From NCBI RefSeq assembly GCF_028583425.1, contig NC_072794.1, positions 30,253,232 through 30,317,231 on the forward strand: a stretch of DNA of 64,000 bases, given 5' to 3'. Source of the DNA: Eublepharis macularius. Lineage: Eukaryota; Chordata; Lepidosauria; Squamata; Eublepharidae. The notes below the pieces were generated by a model. The model worked only from the letters and a program-made list of their open reading frames with translations. It was not told where the DNA came from and did not search any database. The position numbers and the translations under genes were made by a program. Shown one piece after another: positions 36,701-42,307 of this stretch (positions are counted from its first letter, which is position 1; each line of letters opens with the position of its first letter).

Positions 36701-38233
36701 TGGGTGCCAGTAAGCAAACAGAAAATGGACAGCAAAGCAAGGTGCCAGCTGAGGACCTTGCAATGACATTCAGGTAATAGAGCACAACTTTTGTAAGTCC
36801 TTTTAGTGATAAAGATGGGATATATGAAATACAAGTTAAACTGATTGAAATACCTTATTTATAATATTGGTATCAGTGACACATGGAAGATTTTGACATT
36901 TAATGTTACAGTGAACTCTAGATTTTTGGTGAGAAAGAAAAAAGATGTACAGTTCCAAATGTGAGGGAATTCTCCATTAAATGCTTGAGGCAGTTCACAA
37001 CAATCTCTCAGCAAGTTATCAGTAAAATTGACAAGCTATCAAGAGCCTGGAACAGAGTTTCCCAAAACAGCATCTCAGAAAGCAGAACAGCTTTATTGGG
37101 AGATGTAATAAACTCTGTTATTCTAGATTCTGCCTGGAAATATTGGTTAATGGACCAGTATCCTCTACATATGTTAATTCCCATTTGCTCTTTCAAAAAA
37201 TTACCTAATTGTCCAAAGAATGAGTGTTATTTTAATTAACTATCAAGTAATTTTGCCCGTGTGCCTTTCTGTCCATGCTACAGTGGTAAGCACCACTGTT
37301 GTCCCATCTGAGTTGTATTACTGGGTACTCCAAAATGTGGACAGGCAAATCCAAACAGAATGGACTTGGCTAAACCAAGTAAGGAAATGAAGATAAATAT
37401 GAGCATGCTCTTTCGCAGTGCAAGAATGGTTCTGCTGTTCTTACTATTTTATGTGTTTTGGTGATTTGCTACTGTATTGTGGATGAAGACAAGCATACAT
37501 TCTAAAGCGTGACAGGTTTCAGCTTGCATTCTCCATCCCTGAGAACTTAGATGCCTTAGAATGCAGCAGACTTGAGTTGAAACCGCATCCACCACGCTTC
37601 AGCACGTCTGTCTTTACCCAACATTTACCTACAGCAACCAATATGCCATTGAGGCTATTTCAATTTTATTTTAAAAAACATAGCAATTAAATATTCAAGT
37701 CTAATAGCAATTAAGAAACACTGACTAGCCAGCCCATGACCGTCCAGTCCCCCCACAATAATGAATAGCCACAAGGTTGCTGTAAACGCCTTCCAATAAG
37801 GCATCTTTGATTCTCTTCCTAAAAGTCATCAAAAAGGGTGCTCTTGTCTTCTCAGGCTGGCACACTTTCGCAGGGTTGGCAGCACAACTGAGAAGGCATG
37901 GATTCCGTGTGCTACCATCTGTCTGTGGACCACCATTGATTGGAGTTGTATAGCCAACTGCTTGGACTCTCTTCTCTGGCTTACCCTTTTAATTTTATTC
38001 AATCTTCTTCTTCTCTCTCCCCCTTCCCTCACCTGCCTTTCTCTCTGTCCTTTTCCCTATTTTGGCATTCATTCTTTAGCAGCGATATTCCGAACGGATC
38101 AGCCCCAACCCAAGAAAACGTCGGCCTCCTCTCAAACAAAACTGCAGCTCTGAACTTATCAGAGGACCCGGAAGGGGGAGGAGGCGAACAGGACTCTCAG
38201 AGGGCAGGAACGACATCTGCATCTGCTCCCTGA
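6489..38233 (+). CDS. RC3H1: Roquin-1, RING/ROQ/CCCH mRNA-decay factor (complete coding span, 19 coding exons)
   Basis: Roquin-1 binds stem-loops in the 3' UTRs of immune mRNAs in the cytoplasm and recruits deadenylase and decapping factors; its RING gives E3 ubiquitin ligase activity. Coding exons: 6489-6719, 9291-9411, 11466-11705, 12945-13120, 14092-14292, 16093-16225, 16827-16945, 19552-19664, 21115-21396, 22194-22408, 24588-24982, 26081-26239, 30151-30303, 30969-31182, 32457-32547, 32665-32800, 35902-36072, 36667-36773, 38083-38233. All junctions are GT-AG and keep frame; the sum is 3408 nt, 1135 residues plus stop. Visible domains: RING (Cys14 to Asp53), ROQ/HEPN region (about 90-400) with Met199, Arg219, Lys220, Lys239, Thr240 and Arg260, CCCH finger (Cys419, Cys428, Cys434, His438), then a Pro-rich tail with a Gln-rich coiled-coil stretch near 970-1050. 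No frame break is seen. Identity rests on remembered human Roquin-1; RC3H2 is excluded by the close match along the whole length. Confidence 0.97.
7098..7440. mobile_element. hAT-type nonautonomous DNA transposon
   Basis: 343 bp with inverted ends CAGGGGTCCCCAGCC and GTTGGGCATCCCTG, flanked by an exact 8-bp duplication CTCTAAAA (7090-7097 and 7441-7448). The 8-bp duplication and CAGGG ends are the hAT signature. The interior has no transposase. Confidence 0.88.
8267..8509. mobile_element. Foldback hAT-type MITE
   Basis: 243 bp with ends CAGGGCTTTTTTTC and GAAAAAAAGCCCTG and exact 8-bp duplication AAATTAAC (8259-8266 and 8510-8517). The inside is almost fully palindromic around 8385, with GACAGAGGGGAGTTTAGAT facing its complement. 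Confidence 0.88.
8638..8818. mobile_element. hAT-like nonautonomous element, second copy of the 1748-1930 family
   Basis: Ends TAGCTGCCAGCTGGCCTGGA and its inverted partner ...CCAATTGGCAACCTTA. Flanks TTTGGAAT and TGTGGAAT agree at seven of eight bases, as expected for an aged hAT target duplication. Confidence 0.7.
9291..9411 (+). CDS. RC3H1: RC3H1 coding exon 2 (residues 78-118)
   Basis: Starts after ttcacag with VPEQQP and carries the [19 protein letters not shown] helix that leads into the HEPN part of the ROQ region. It ends one base into a Gly codon (gt at 9412), which the next exon completes. The following intron (9412-11465) holds a short PLE scrap near 9531-9560, a complex foldback repeat at about 10190-10475 and a small palindromic element at 11270-11355. 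Confidence 0.95.
10194..10475. repeat. Compound direct and inverted repeat
   Basis: A unit starting CATTTTAACCCC occurs at 10194 and again at 10309 (period about 115), with AGCTAGCGGGGTTAAAAT in each. A third copy (about 10412-10471) is inverted. The surrounding 9965-10540 is probably one larger DNA element; no ends are certain. Confidence 0.6.
11270..11355. mobile_element. Small palindromic element (copy B)
   Basis: AGAGTTACTCCAGTCTAAGC faces its near-complement around CCCATTGACTTCAGTGGG. It is the same family as 5581-5666, here closer to a perfect palindrome. Confidence 0.7.
11466..11705 (+). CDS. RC3H1: RC3H1 coding exon 3 (residues 118-198, HEPN/ROQ)
   Basis: Completes Gly118 and continues [18 protein letters not shown] through RGCQFLGP, ending in the first base of the Ala198 codon. 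It includes the helical stretch with [19 protein letters not shown]. The donor gt is at 11706. The intron that follows (11706-12944) carries a reversed Sauria-type SINE (about 11768-11995), a partial PLE terminal repeat (about 12075-12190) and a decayed SINE (about 12660-12880). Confidence 0.95.
11768..11995 (-). mobile_element. Sauria-type tRNA-derived SINE, reversed
   Basis: Read on the minus strand: tRNA-like head with GGTTCAAATCC, GTGAGGATAAAGTGGAG-like body and a GGGACCCAAAGC-complement tail. It belongs to the same family as 47383-47613. Confidence 0.75.
12075..12190. mobile_element. Penelope-like terminal repeat fragment, family A
   Basis: TATTGTCGAAGGCTTTCATG through CGTTTCGCCAGCAGCTGTG matches the arm of 28552-29880. 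It is a single arm, cut short inside the hammerhead hairpin. A tiny further scrap is at 9531-9560. Confidence 0.75.
12660..12880 (+). mobile_element. Decayed tRNA-derived SINE
   Basis: GTGGCCTTGGGTAAGTCACT followed by TCAGCCTCGGC and a terminal AGAGGTATATAAATGC fit the SINE body and tail; the head is poorly kept. Confidence 0.5.
12945..13120 (+). CDS. RC3H1: RC3H1 coding exon 4 (residues 198-256, core of the RNA-binding ROQ domain)
   Basis: Completes Ala198 and encodes Met199, the residue changed to Arg in sanroque mice, then Arg219, Lys220, Lys239, Thr240 and Tyr250, which are known contacts for the CDE stem-loop. All are unchanged. The exon ends after Lys256. The following intron (13121-14091) shows no repeat I can name except a short AATA-rich run near 13410. 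Confidence 0.96.
14092..14292 (+). CDS. RC3H1: RC3H1 coding exon 5 (residues 257-323, ROQ domain)
   Basis: Begins [17 protein letters not shown]; Arg260, another RNA contact, is kept. It ends at ...SIIDK in phase 0, with gt at 14293. The intron (14293-16092) contains a reversed tRNA-derived SINE at about 14897-15050; the rest looks single-copy. Confidence 0.96.
14897..15050 (-). mobile_element. tRNA-derived SINE, reversed
   Basis: On the minus strand a tRNA-like head (TGAGTTTCAGTGACAGAACA, then GGTCCCCGTTTCAATCCC) is followed by AGCATCTCCAGTTAAAAGGA, a common squamate SINE body. Confidence 0.65.
16093..16225 (+). CDS. RC3H1: RC3H1 coding exon 6 (residues 324-368)
   Basis: [19 protein letters not shown] through NIDPSP, ending one base into an Asp codon. 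This is the last part of the HEPN-flanked ROQ fold. The 601-bp intron that follows has no recognised repeat. Confidence 0.95.
16827..16945 (+). CDS. RC3H1: RC3H1 coding exon 7 (residues 368-407)
   Basis: Completes Asp368 and reads [20 protein letters not shown] to KKGADQQQ, ending in phase 0. The intron (16946-19551) contains a 652-bp hAT element at 17432-18083; around it, 17290-17431 and 18092-18180 look like an older repeat into which it inserted. AT-rich repeat-like sequence near 19105-19225 resembles a reversed LINE tail. Confidence 0.95.
17432..18083. mobile_element. hAT-type nonautonomous element, 652 bp
   Basis: Ends TAGACATGGGCACGAAC and GTTCATGCCCATGTCTA are inverted with one mismatch; the flanking 8-bp duplication CTCCTGAG is exact (17424-17431 and 18084-18091). 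Subterminal GTTCG/CGAAC and TTTGTT repeats are abundant. It lies inside RC3H1 intron 17.0-19.5 kb. Confidence 0.88.
19552..19664 (+). CDS. RC3H1: RC3H1 coding exon 8 (CCCH zinc finger, residues 408-445)
   Basis: Encodes the C-x8-C-x5-C-x3-H finger with Cys419, Cys428, Cys434 and His438, a second RNA-contact module. It ends two bases into a Lys codon. The intron (19665-21114) has a purine-rich, degenerate repeat tract at about 20650-20960 and no recognised transposon. Confidence 0.96.
20650..20960. repeat. Purine-rich degenerate repeat tract
   Basis: Repeated GGGTCTTTGGGA/AGAGAGG-like units give a strong G+A bias on the + strand. Similar tracts occur at 47627-47750 and 48900-49075. Confidence 0.5.
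21115..21396 (+). CDS. RC3H1: RC3H1 coding exon 9 (residues 445-539)
   Basis: Finishes Lys445, then [20 protein letters not shown] to [10 protein letters not shown] and two bases of a Leu codon. This starts the low-complexity C-terminal half. The donor is gtacgc at 21397. The intron (21397-22193) contains a C-homopolymer near 21667-21682 and nothing else recognised. Confidence 0.93.
22194..22408 (+). CDS. RC3H1: RC3H1 coding exon 10 (residues 539-611)
   Basis: Completes Leu539 with ESVPKS and runs to the PPPYQPG junction. It is Pro-rich and less conserved than the N-terminal half, with several substitutions from the human sequence, yet in frame throughout. The intron (22409-24587) carries an L1-like reverse-transcriptase fragment at about 23440-23740 and a tRNA-SINE scrap near 24265-24340. 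Confidence 0.93.
23440..23740 (+). mobile_element. L1-like reverse transcriptase fragment
   Basis: The translation has the L1-clade thumb pattern: [19 protein letters not shown], then [21 protein letters not shown] and NNPPWN. Short, with no ends seen. Confidence 0.6.
24588..24982 (+). CDS. RC3H1: RC3H1 coding exon 11 (residues 611-742, Pro/Tyr-rich)
   Basis: The longest coding exon, 395 nt. It starts in a Gly codon (G|GT) and reads [20 protein letters not shown] to QIRPSYHR, rich in Pro and Tyr. The donor gtacga is at 24983. The intron (24983-26080) holds a decayed relative of the 7098-7440 hAT element at about 25660-25800. Confidence 0.94.
25660..25800. mobile_element. Decayed hAT-type remnant
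   Basis: AGGGGTTCCCACATTTGTTG, GAGCCTGTGGGCAC and CACAAAATGGCTG follow the left half of the 7098-7440 element; the right half is unclear. Confidence 0.6.
26081..26239 (+). CDS. RC3H1: RC3H1 coding exon 12 (residues 743-795)
   Basis: [20 protein letters not shown], then the [11 protein letters not shown] helix and SPPPFAPSP, 53 codons in phase 0. The 3.9-kb intron that follows (26240-30150) is the most invaded in the gene: an L1 in a foldback element (26509-27975) and a palindromic PLE (28552-29880). Confidence 0.95.
26509..27975. mobile_element. Foldback element split by an L1 insertion
   Basis: The left part (26509-26727) and right part (27832-27975) are inverted to each other: GATCCATGTAGAGTAATAG faces CTTTTACTCTACATGGATC, and further out the GGTTGGATCC and GGATCTACC ends agree. 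The L1 sits in the loop. Family unknown. Confidence 0.65.
26728..27814 (+). mobile_element. 5'-truncated L1 LINE with open ORF2 C-terminus
   Basis: Exact 17-bp target duplication AAAGAAGGAGCAATTTC (26711-26727 and 27815-27831). The frame from within the insert to the TAG at 27365-27367 stays open for about 210 codons and shows the L1 ORF2 tail: [12 protein letters not shown], then [18 protein letters not shown] (a Cys/His knuckle) and [14 protein letters not shown] 3' UTR of about 430 bp ends in a GAAA-rich tail. The open frame and exact duplication point to a fairly recent insertion. Confidence 0.85.
28639..28673 (-). ncRNA. Hammerhead ribozyme core, left arm of the 28552-29880 element
   Basis: On the minus strand CTGAAGA, hairpin GCCAGC/GCTGGC, then GAAAC and GTC. 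It mirrors the right-arm core exactly. Confidence 0.65.
29179..29715 (+). CDS. GIY-YIG endonuclease end of a Penelope-like protein (element-encoded)
   Basis: 178 codons to [18 protein letters not shown] contains the GVY and YIG halves with the C-x-C of Penelope-type endonucleases between them, then [10 protein letters not shown] and [11 protein letters not shown] supply the conserved Arg, His and Glu. This domain nicks target DNA for reverse transcription in intact elements. The first codons at 29179 are probably internal to the original protein. A mirrored frame of about 150 codons runs on the minus strand at 28745-29194 as part of the inverted arm. Confidence 0.85.
   Translation: MLQSAKDSRDPLTSAGVYHIPCSCGQVYIGTTKRSIQTRIKEHERHCRLGQPEKSAVAEHSLTQTGHSILFQDTKILDNTSNYFVRLHREAIEIHKHKQNFNRKEETLRMNRAWFPVLKNTRLTKHSIPDNSPAEKISTSSTNPYAKEPSQDTVKPPAISIPHPGKLLQDDSAQPHPS
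29787..29821 (+). ncRNA. Hammerhead ribozyme core, right arm of the 28552-29880 element
   Basis: CTGAAGA at 29787-29793, stem II GCCAGC (29795-29800) with GCTGGC (29808-29813) around a seven-base loop, GAAAC at 29814-29818 and GTC at 29819-29821. Hammerheads of this form are known in Penelope-like elements, usually with a very short stem III. Activity is inferred, not shown. Confidence 0.65.
30151..30303 (+). CDS. RC3H1: RC3H1 coding exon 13 (residues 796-846)
   Basis: [20 protein letters not shown] to AAGTVEMA, 51 codons, phase 0; strongly conserved. The next intron (30304-30968) contains a + strand LINE 3' tail at about 30690-30845. Confidence 0.95.
30690..30845 (+). mobile_element. LINE 3' tail remnant
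   Basis: AACCACCTTGAAGATC followed by GATAGGAAGGCAAGATATAA is the typical end of L2/CR1-like LINEs; nothing coding remains. Confidence 0.5.
30969..31182 (+). CDS. RC3H1: RC3H1 coding exon 14 (residues 847-918)
   Basis: [20 protein letters not shown] to STKPVNIS plus the first base of an Asp codon. The frame stays open past the donor by chance. The intron (31183-32456) has a repeat-like stretch at about 31665-31860 that I cannot classify. Confidence 0.95.
32457..32547 (+). CDS. RC3H1: RC3H1 coding exon 15 (residues 918-948)
   Basis: Completes Asp918: [20 protein letters not shown] to QGRLSD, with two bases of Arg948. It is 91 nt and followed by the gene's shortest intron (117 nt, 32548-32664). 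Confidence 0.92.
32665..32800 (+). CDS. RC3H1: RC3H1 coding exon 16 (residues 948-993, coiled coil)
   Basis: [20 protein letters not shown], then a Leu/Gln-rich helix ([15 protein letters not shown]) with coiled-coil heptads. It ends at ...GLE in phase 0. The next intron (32801-35901) holds a MITE-like block with an internal tandem duplication (about 32812-33310) and a CR1-like reversed 3' end (about 35135-35330). Confidence 0.94.
32812..33310. mobile_element. MITE-like block with internal tandem duplication
   Basis: It opens with AGGTCATTTGTTAGAAAAAG and closes with CCTCCAAATGAGCCCTG, which are roughly inverted. Inside, a segment of about 107-120 bp starting AATGAACTCAAAGCAGCTTA (32971) is repeated at 33078, each copy ending in GAAAATAAAGCAGCAGA. 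No target duplication was found. Confidence 0.5.
35135..35330 (-). mobile_element. CR1-like LINE 3' end, reversed
   Basis: ATAAGAACATAAGAACATAA, then GCCATGTTGGATCAGGCCAG and TGGCCCATCCAGTCCAACA is the well-known reversed 3' terminus of a reptile LINE with short tandem tail units. Older LINE-like sequence may continue to 35570. Confidence 0.75.
35902..36072 (+). CDS. RC3H1: RC3H1 coding exon 17 (residues 994-1050)
   Basis: [18 protein letters not shown], a run of seven prolines interrupted once, then [18 protein letters not shown] and KRTRELSM, 57 codons. The helix probably pairs with that of the previous exon. The 594-bp intron after it shows no named repeat. Confidence 0.95.
36667..36773 (+). 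CDS. RC3H1: RC3H1 coding exon 18 (residues 1051-1086)
   Basis: [17 protein letters not shown] to [11 protein letters not shown] and two bases of a Ser codon. This is one of the more divergent parts of the protein. The intron (36774-38082) ends in a reversed LINE-like 3' segment at about 37640-37960. Confidence 0.9.
37640..37960 (-). mobile_element. Reversed LINE-like 3' segment
   Basis: ACGCCTTCCAATAAGGCATC and CTTCTCAGGCTGGCACAC look like the reversed end of an old LINE. The evidence is recognition only; no frame or ends are visible. Confidence 0.35.
38083..38233 (+). CDS. RC3H1: RC3H1 last coding exon and stop (residues 1086-1135)
   Basis: Completes Ser1086 and reads [20 protein letters not shown] to the end SASAP, with TGA at 38231-38233. 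The human protein ends in a near-identical way (VPNGSA...SSAP). Confidence 0.94.
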
Positions 38234-38450
38234 AGGAACAAAAAGCATCCCTCCACTTCTGTCGGGGGTCACCTCCCCCCCCCTTGGGACGAAGGGAGAC
38301 AGCAAGAACTACAACAGCAGCAGGTCCAGAGATAATGTGCACAACACCACTACTAGAAACAAACCCTGCACATAGTTCACATTAACACATTTTTTAATTA
38401 AAAAAAATGAAAATTAGCAGTATCTGCAAGCAACTCAGATTAAATTTGTT

Positions 38451-38467
38451 TTTGTTCTGTGAATGAA
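38451..38467 (+). promoter_or_regulatory. CDE-like stem-loop, proximal 3' UTR
   Basis: TTCTGTGAA at 38455-38463 matches the constitutive decay element consensus UUCYRYGAA. The flanks extend the stem to seven pairs, two of them G-U wobbles, around a UGU triloop. It sits about 220 nt after the RC3H1 stop. UGU is also the triloop of the TNF element that Roquin binds. Function here is inference. Confidence 0.55.
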
Positions 38468-40167
38468 CTTTATTTTAATAACTTTGGATGCCTTGAATGC
38501 CAGGGCTTTAAAAGAAACAGATATTATATATATATATATACACACTCTGTTTGATTAATTGTATGATCTTAATGAGGTAGGTTTTCTCTTTTATTTTGGT
38601 ATTATTACATACCCAGTGTATAATTCCTTTTAGGCCTCTTTACTCCTCCCTTTGCAACAAACTCACTGCTTTTGTATGAGTTTGAAAGGGAAAAAAATTG
38701 GGAATGCTAGATGAAGGAGGAAGGCTCTAACTTGCTTGGTTGAAAATTGTGTAGCAGAGTTGATCTAAAAGTAGCTCTCCTTAAAGACAATACCCATTCC
38801 TTGTCATTGATTCATCATTTTTTCCTAAATATTAATAGATTTTAAGCTACAGTAGTGATGCATTTTTATCACTTGGCAATAGCAAAACTCCATACAAACC
38901 TTAAGGAATAAAAGAGGGGAGCTATTTCAGAAGGGAGTAGAAGTATCTGGGCTCCTGAATCAATATGAATTGGCTAATGTAGCGTAATCTTGTCTCTCAA
39001 GATAGGCAGCAGATTTTTTGATTTTTTTAAAAAACTTGGATCTGAGGAAGTATCTGCAGATGGATATTGTGGTTTTCTGATGCAATAGAGAAGCAGAGGT
39101 GAAGTGGAGATAGGGAGTGACGTTCTCCCTTTTTTCTGTCTCGTTGAAAGTAAAACCTACATTTTTGTGCACCTTCTGTGGTACGATATCCAAATGCCAT
39201 TGGGTGGGTTGGGGGATTGCCTCTGTGCCAGGACCTATAAAAAAGTTCTGTTTTGGATGAGATAGGAAAACAGACAAGAAATCCAACCATTTTTCATCTC
39301 TCTTCCTTCTGCATTTTTTATTGCATCCAAAGCTGCTGTTAGATCCCCTTTAATCGTTGGCTTGTCTTTGGAAATTGAATGGGGTCTTCTGTGTCAAAAC
39401 CTTTTGAGAGTCAAGGATTCCTCTGCTTAAGGGAGGATTAGCCCCTGGAAAAATATCCCTTACATAGTTTTATTTCAAGCAAATCTACTTTGGAAAAAAA
39501 ATCTCTTACGGATCTATATGGAATGAAACATTTCTCATTTCTGCTCATGGCACTTCATGTTGAGACTGCCTGTAAAAATCCCACCCTGCAAGACAGAGGG
39601 GGTCTTGCTCATGCTGCACACATTTTTAACACCCTCCCCCCCCCCTCCACTTTTACATAGACTCTGAGACGTTCTGAATGAAAAACTCTTGGCAAAGGCT
39701 TCCTCACATCTCTTAGGCCGCCTTCTCCCGTACGAATTTAGACTACTAAATCTCAGAAAGCACTGGCTATGTAATAAGTTGCAGGGTTGCTTTGGTTGGG
39801 TAAAAGCAGAAGTTCATTCATCTTGTTTTAGGGTTGTTGTCTCCCCCTCTTCCATTAACCCCTTGTTGAGGTCATAGTAACCTTCAGCTAAGCTTGGCAT
39901 TTGTCTGTCTTGTTAAATAAAACAAAAAAATTGCGGGGGTGGGGGGAGAAGGACAGTTCCCTTGTTGCCTACCAGTAGGAGAGTCCAAGCAGAAGACTCT
40001 TTTGAGTAGTGATGATTATTTAATTTGCCCAGTCAAGGCACTGCATTTATATACTATTTCACATTGAATTTGATTATGCCCTACAGACCTGGCTGGCCAA
40101 AAATTTGATACACATATTGGCTTGGGATTCGAGCTTTCTTTTTTTATTTAAATAAAAATTATATGTA

Positions 40168-40213
40168 TGTATATATGTATATATACATATATATGTAGTT
40201 ATATCTGTATATA
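40168..40213 (+). promoter_or_regulatory. Cluster of Pumilio-type motifs in a TA-rich tract
   Basis: TGTATATA occurs at 40168-40175, 40176-40183 and 40206-40213, matching the Pumilio consensus UGUANAUA. The tract is a TA/TG-rich low-complexity run, so some matches are expected by composition. Confidence 0.35.
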
Positions 40214-42290
40214 TATTGGATATGTTTTAAGAATTTTTTTCGCACGAGTGCAGCTGTTGTCAATACGTTTGGGAGGTGCAGGCACTGAAATACAGGCATT
40301 TTTAATTCTAGTCTCTTCTGGTTCTCTTAAATTCACTTGACACTGTATCACTACTTGTTTTTTCTGAAAGCATAAGAGATGTTGAAGTTTTTAGGCTTTT
40401 GGGGCTTTTCCTTGAATCACAAGAGTGTGTTCGTTTTGCAGCTCCTTGATTGTCTTTCCTCTTTTCATATCGTTATTCTCCCCCCTACACACACACACAC
40501 TCAACTGCCCTAAGGTCTAGGTAGAAGCCTCTGTTCCTCTTTTGTGAGTCGCTGGTTTGAGAGAGCCCGTCGCATCTTCCTAATGGGGAAATCGGAGTAT
40601 AGAATTGCGAGTGATCAAATGAGGAAACTCCAGCTTGTAAAAATGGCTTTCCTTCTAATTTCACCCTCCTCTTCAGGAAGCAAGGTGTACCATTCCACAC
40701 TGAAAGAGTCAAGTCCAGAACAGATTTTTCTCATCTTTTGTCTAGAAGTTAAAGCAGTTTAGTCTCATCCTAATCGTATGAACTGTGTAGTTCCAACCCA
40801 GTTAGAAAGGTTAGATTAGATTAGTTTCTAACTACAAGGGGGCAGGACTTCATAGTAGAGGCTTCAAGCAGCCCCAACACAGTTGCGTGCCCTGAGTGTG
40901 AACTATAAATACCACCTCTTAATAGTTGTCCCCTTGCTTTCCTTGTGCTGTCCTTTGTGCACAATGTCCTTGTTATGATCAGTCTATCTAGGTTAATGTC
41001 CTGTTTGCACAACTTCTGCAAACCACATTGATCTTGGCTTAGTTTCCTTTTTCATTTTGTGTTTGTGTGTGTGAGAGAGAGAGAGAGGGAGAAAGAGAGA
41101 AGTTAATAAAAGACACAGAATGAGAAATGGTGAAATTTGTTGGCTGTTTTATTAGAAGAGTCTGTAGTACTCTAGTTCTAGCTTTTATAGTTGACTTTTC
41201 TCAGGGCCTCCACTCAGGAACTTTGCAGTGAAGGTTAAAATGCTGGGATTGGTATGACCGTTGCTTCCTAGCAGGGAAGGTAGAGAAAAATGGTTAAACG
41301 CAATCATCAGCTGTTACACAGCAACTTCAGTGGCTTCCCAAAAACCGCATTCAGGATCTTTACTTTGGAGTTAGATTCATAAGCTGAAAAAATGGGGACC
41401 TGTTGAACTTCCTCTCTCATACCAGAGGAGTAAAGTTTTTCCCTTGCAGTTTCTTTTGAGTGGTAGAACTCAGATTTGTGCCGCAGTGTTGTAGAAATGC
41501 AGTGAGAAAGTGAGTTTTCACATGGGATTCAGAATCTGTTTGTCAACTGCAGATCCATGTACCTTTGGACTCCGGACAAGTCTGAAAATCTTTGTCTTCT
41601 GATAGCTAGGGAAAACAGAGCAATGGTCATATACATGATAGTGTCCTAGATGAAGCCTTATGACTTCCTCCACCCTTCATTTATAAGTCAGTGAGTGACC
41701 ACCACATTTTTGTTAGTGAATGGTCATAGCTCTGAACAGTCACAGCTCGGATGGTGAACCATTCTGTTGGCTGCCTCTTCCACTCCATTACGTTGCCTGT
41801 AAGATGGTTCTTTTTAAAAAATTTCTTCACTTTAATAGTTGCTTAGAGCCCACTGGCATTAGCAATATATATTAGCCTGATATTTTGGTACTAAGGATGT
41901 CATAGTAAACATGTAGTCAAGCACTCCCTGTTTTTTTGCAACAAAATGTATTCTCAGACAAGTTGACAAAAAACACATGTTCATACGTGGAAATTTAACT
42001 GAAGCCCCAGGTTTCAGAACAACATTTAAGATCTCTGACTCACTAAAATGGAAGAGTAACACCTGCTTTCCTTGAATAAGGTCAGTGCCTTTGTTTTGTG
42101 CTAGCTGGTTTCACATTAGTTCTTGGTGATCTTGGCTAATAAGAACCTTGCAGAATCCTTCCTGCTTTTCTAGGTGGTTCTTATCTTGCTGTTCCCTCTC
42201 TTTAGGCATGCCAGTCACCCTCCCTGATCATGCACCAGTTGACAGCTTGCTGCCTCAAAACCGAGCATTCAAATGAATTCGCTTAGCCAA

Positions 42291-42307
42291 TAACTTCTGT
42301 GAAGTTG
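42291..42307 (+). promoter_or_regulatory. CDE stem-loop, distal 3' UTR
   Basis: AACTTC-TGT-GAAGTT forms six perfect pairs plus a closing U-G wobble around a UGU triloop, and contains TTCTGTGAA (UUCYRYGAA). This is the shape known to bind the Roquin ROQ domain. In RC3H1's own UTR it suggests negative feedback by the protein on its mRNA. Confidence 0.65.
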
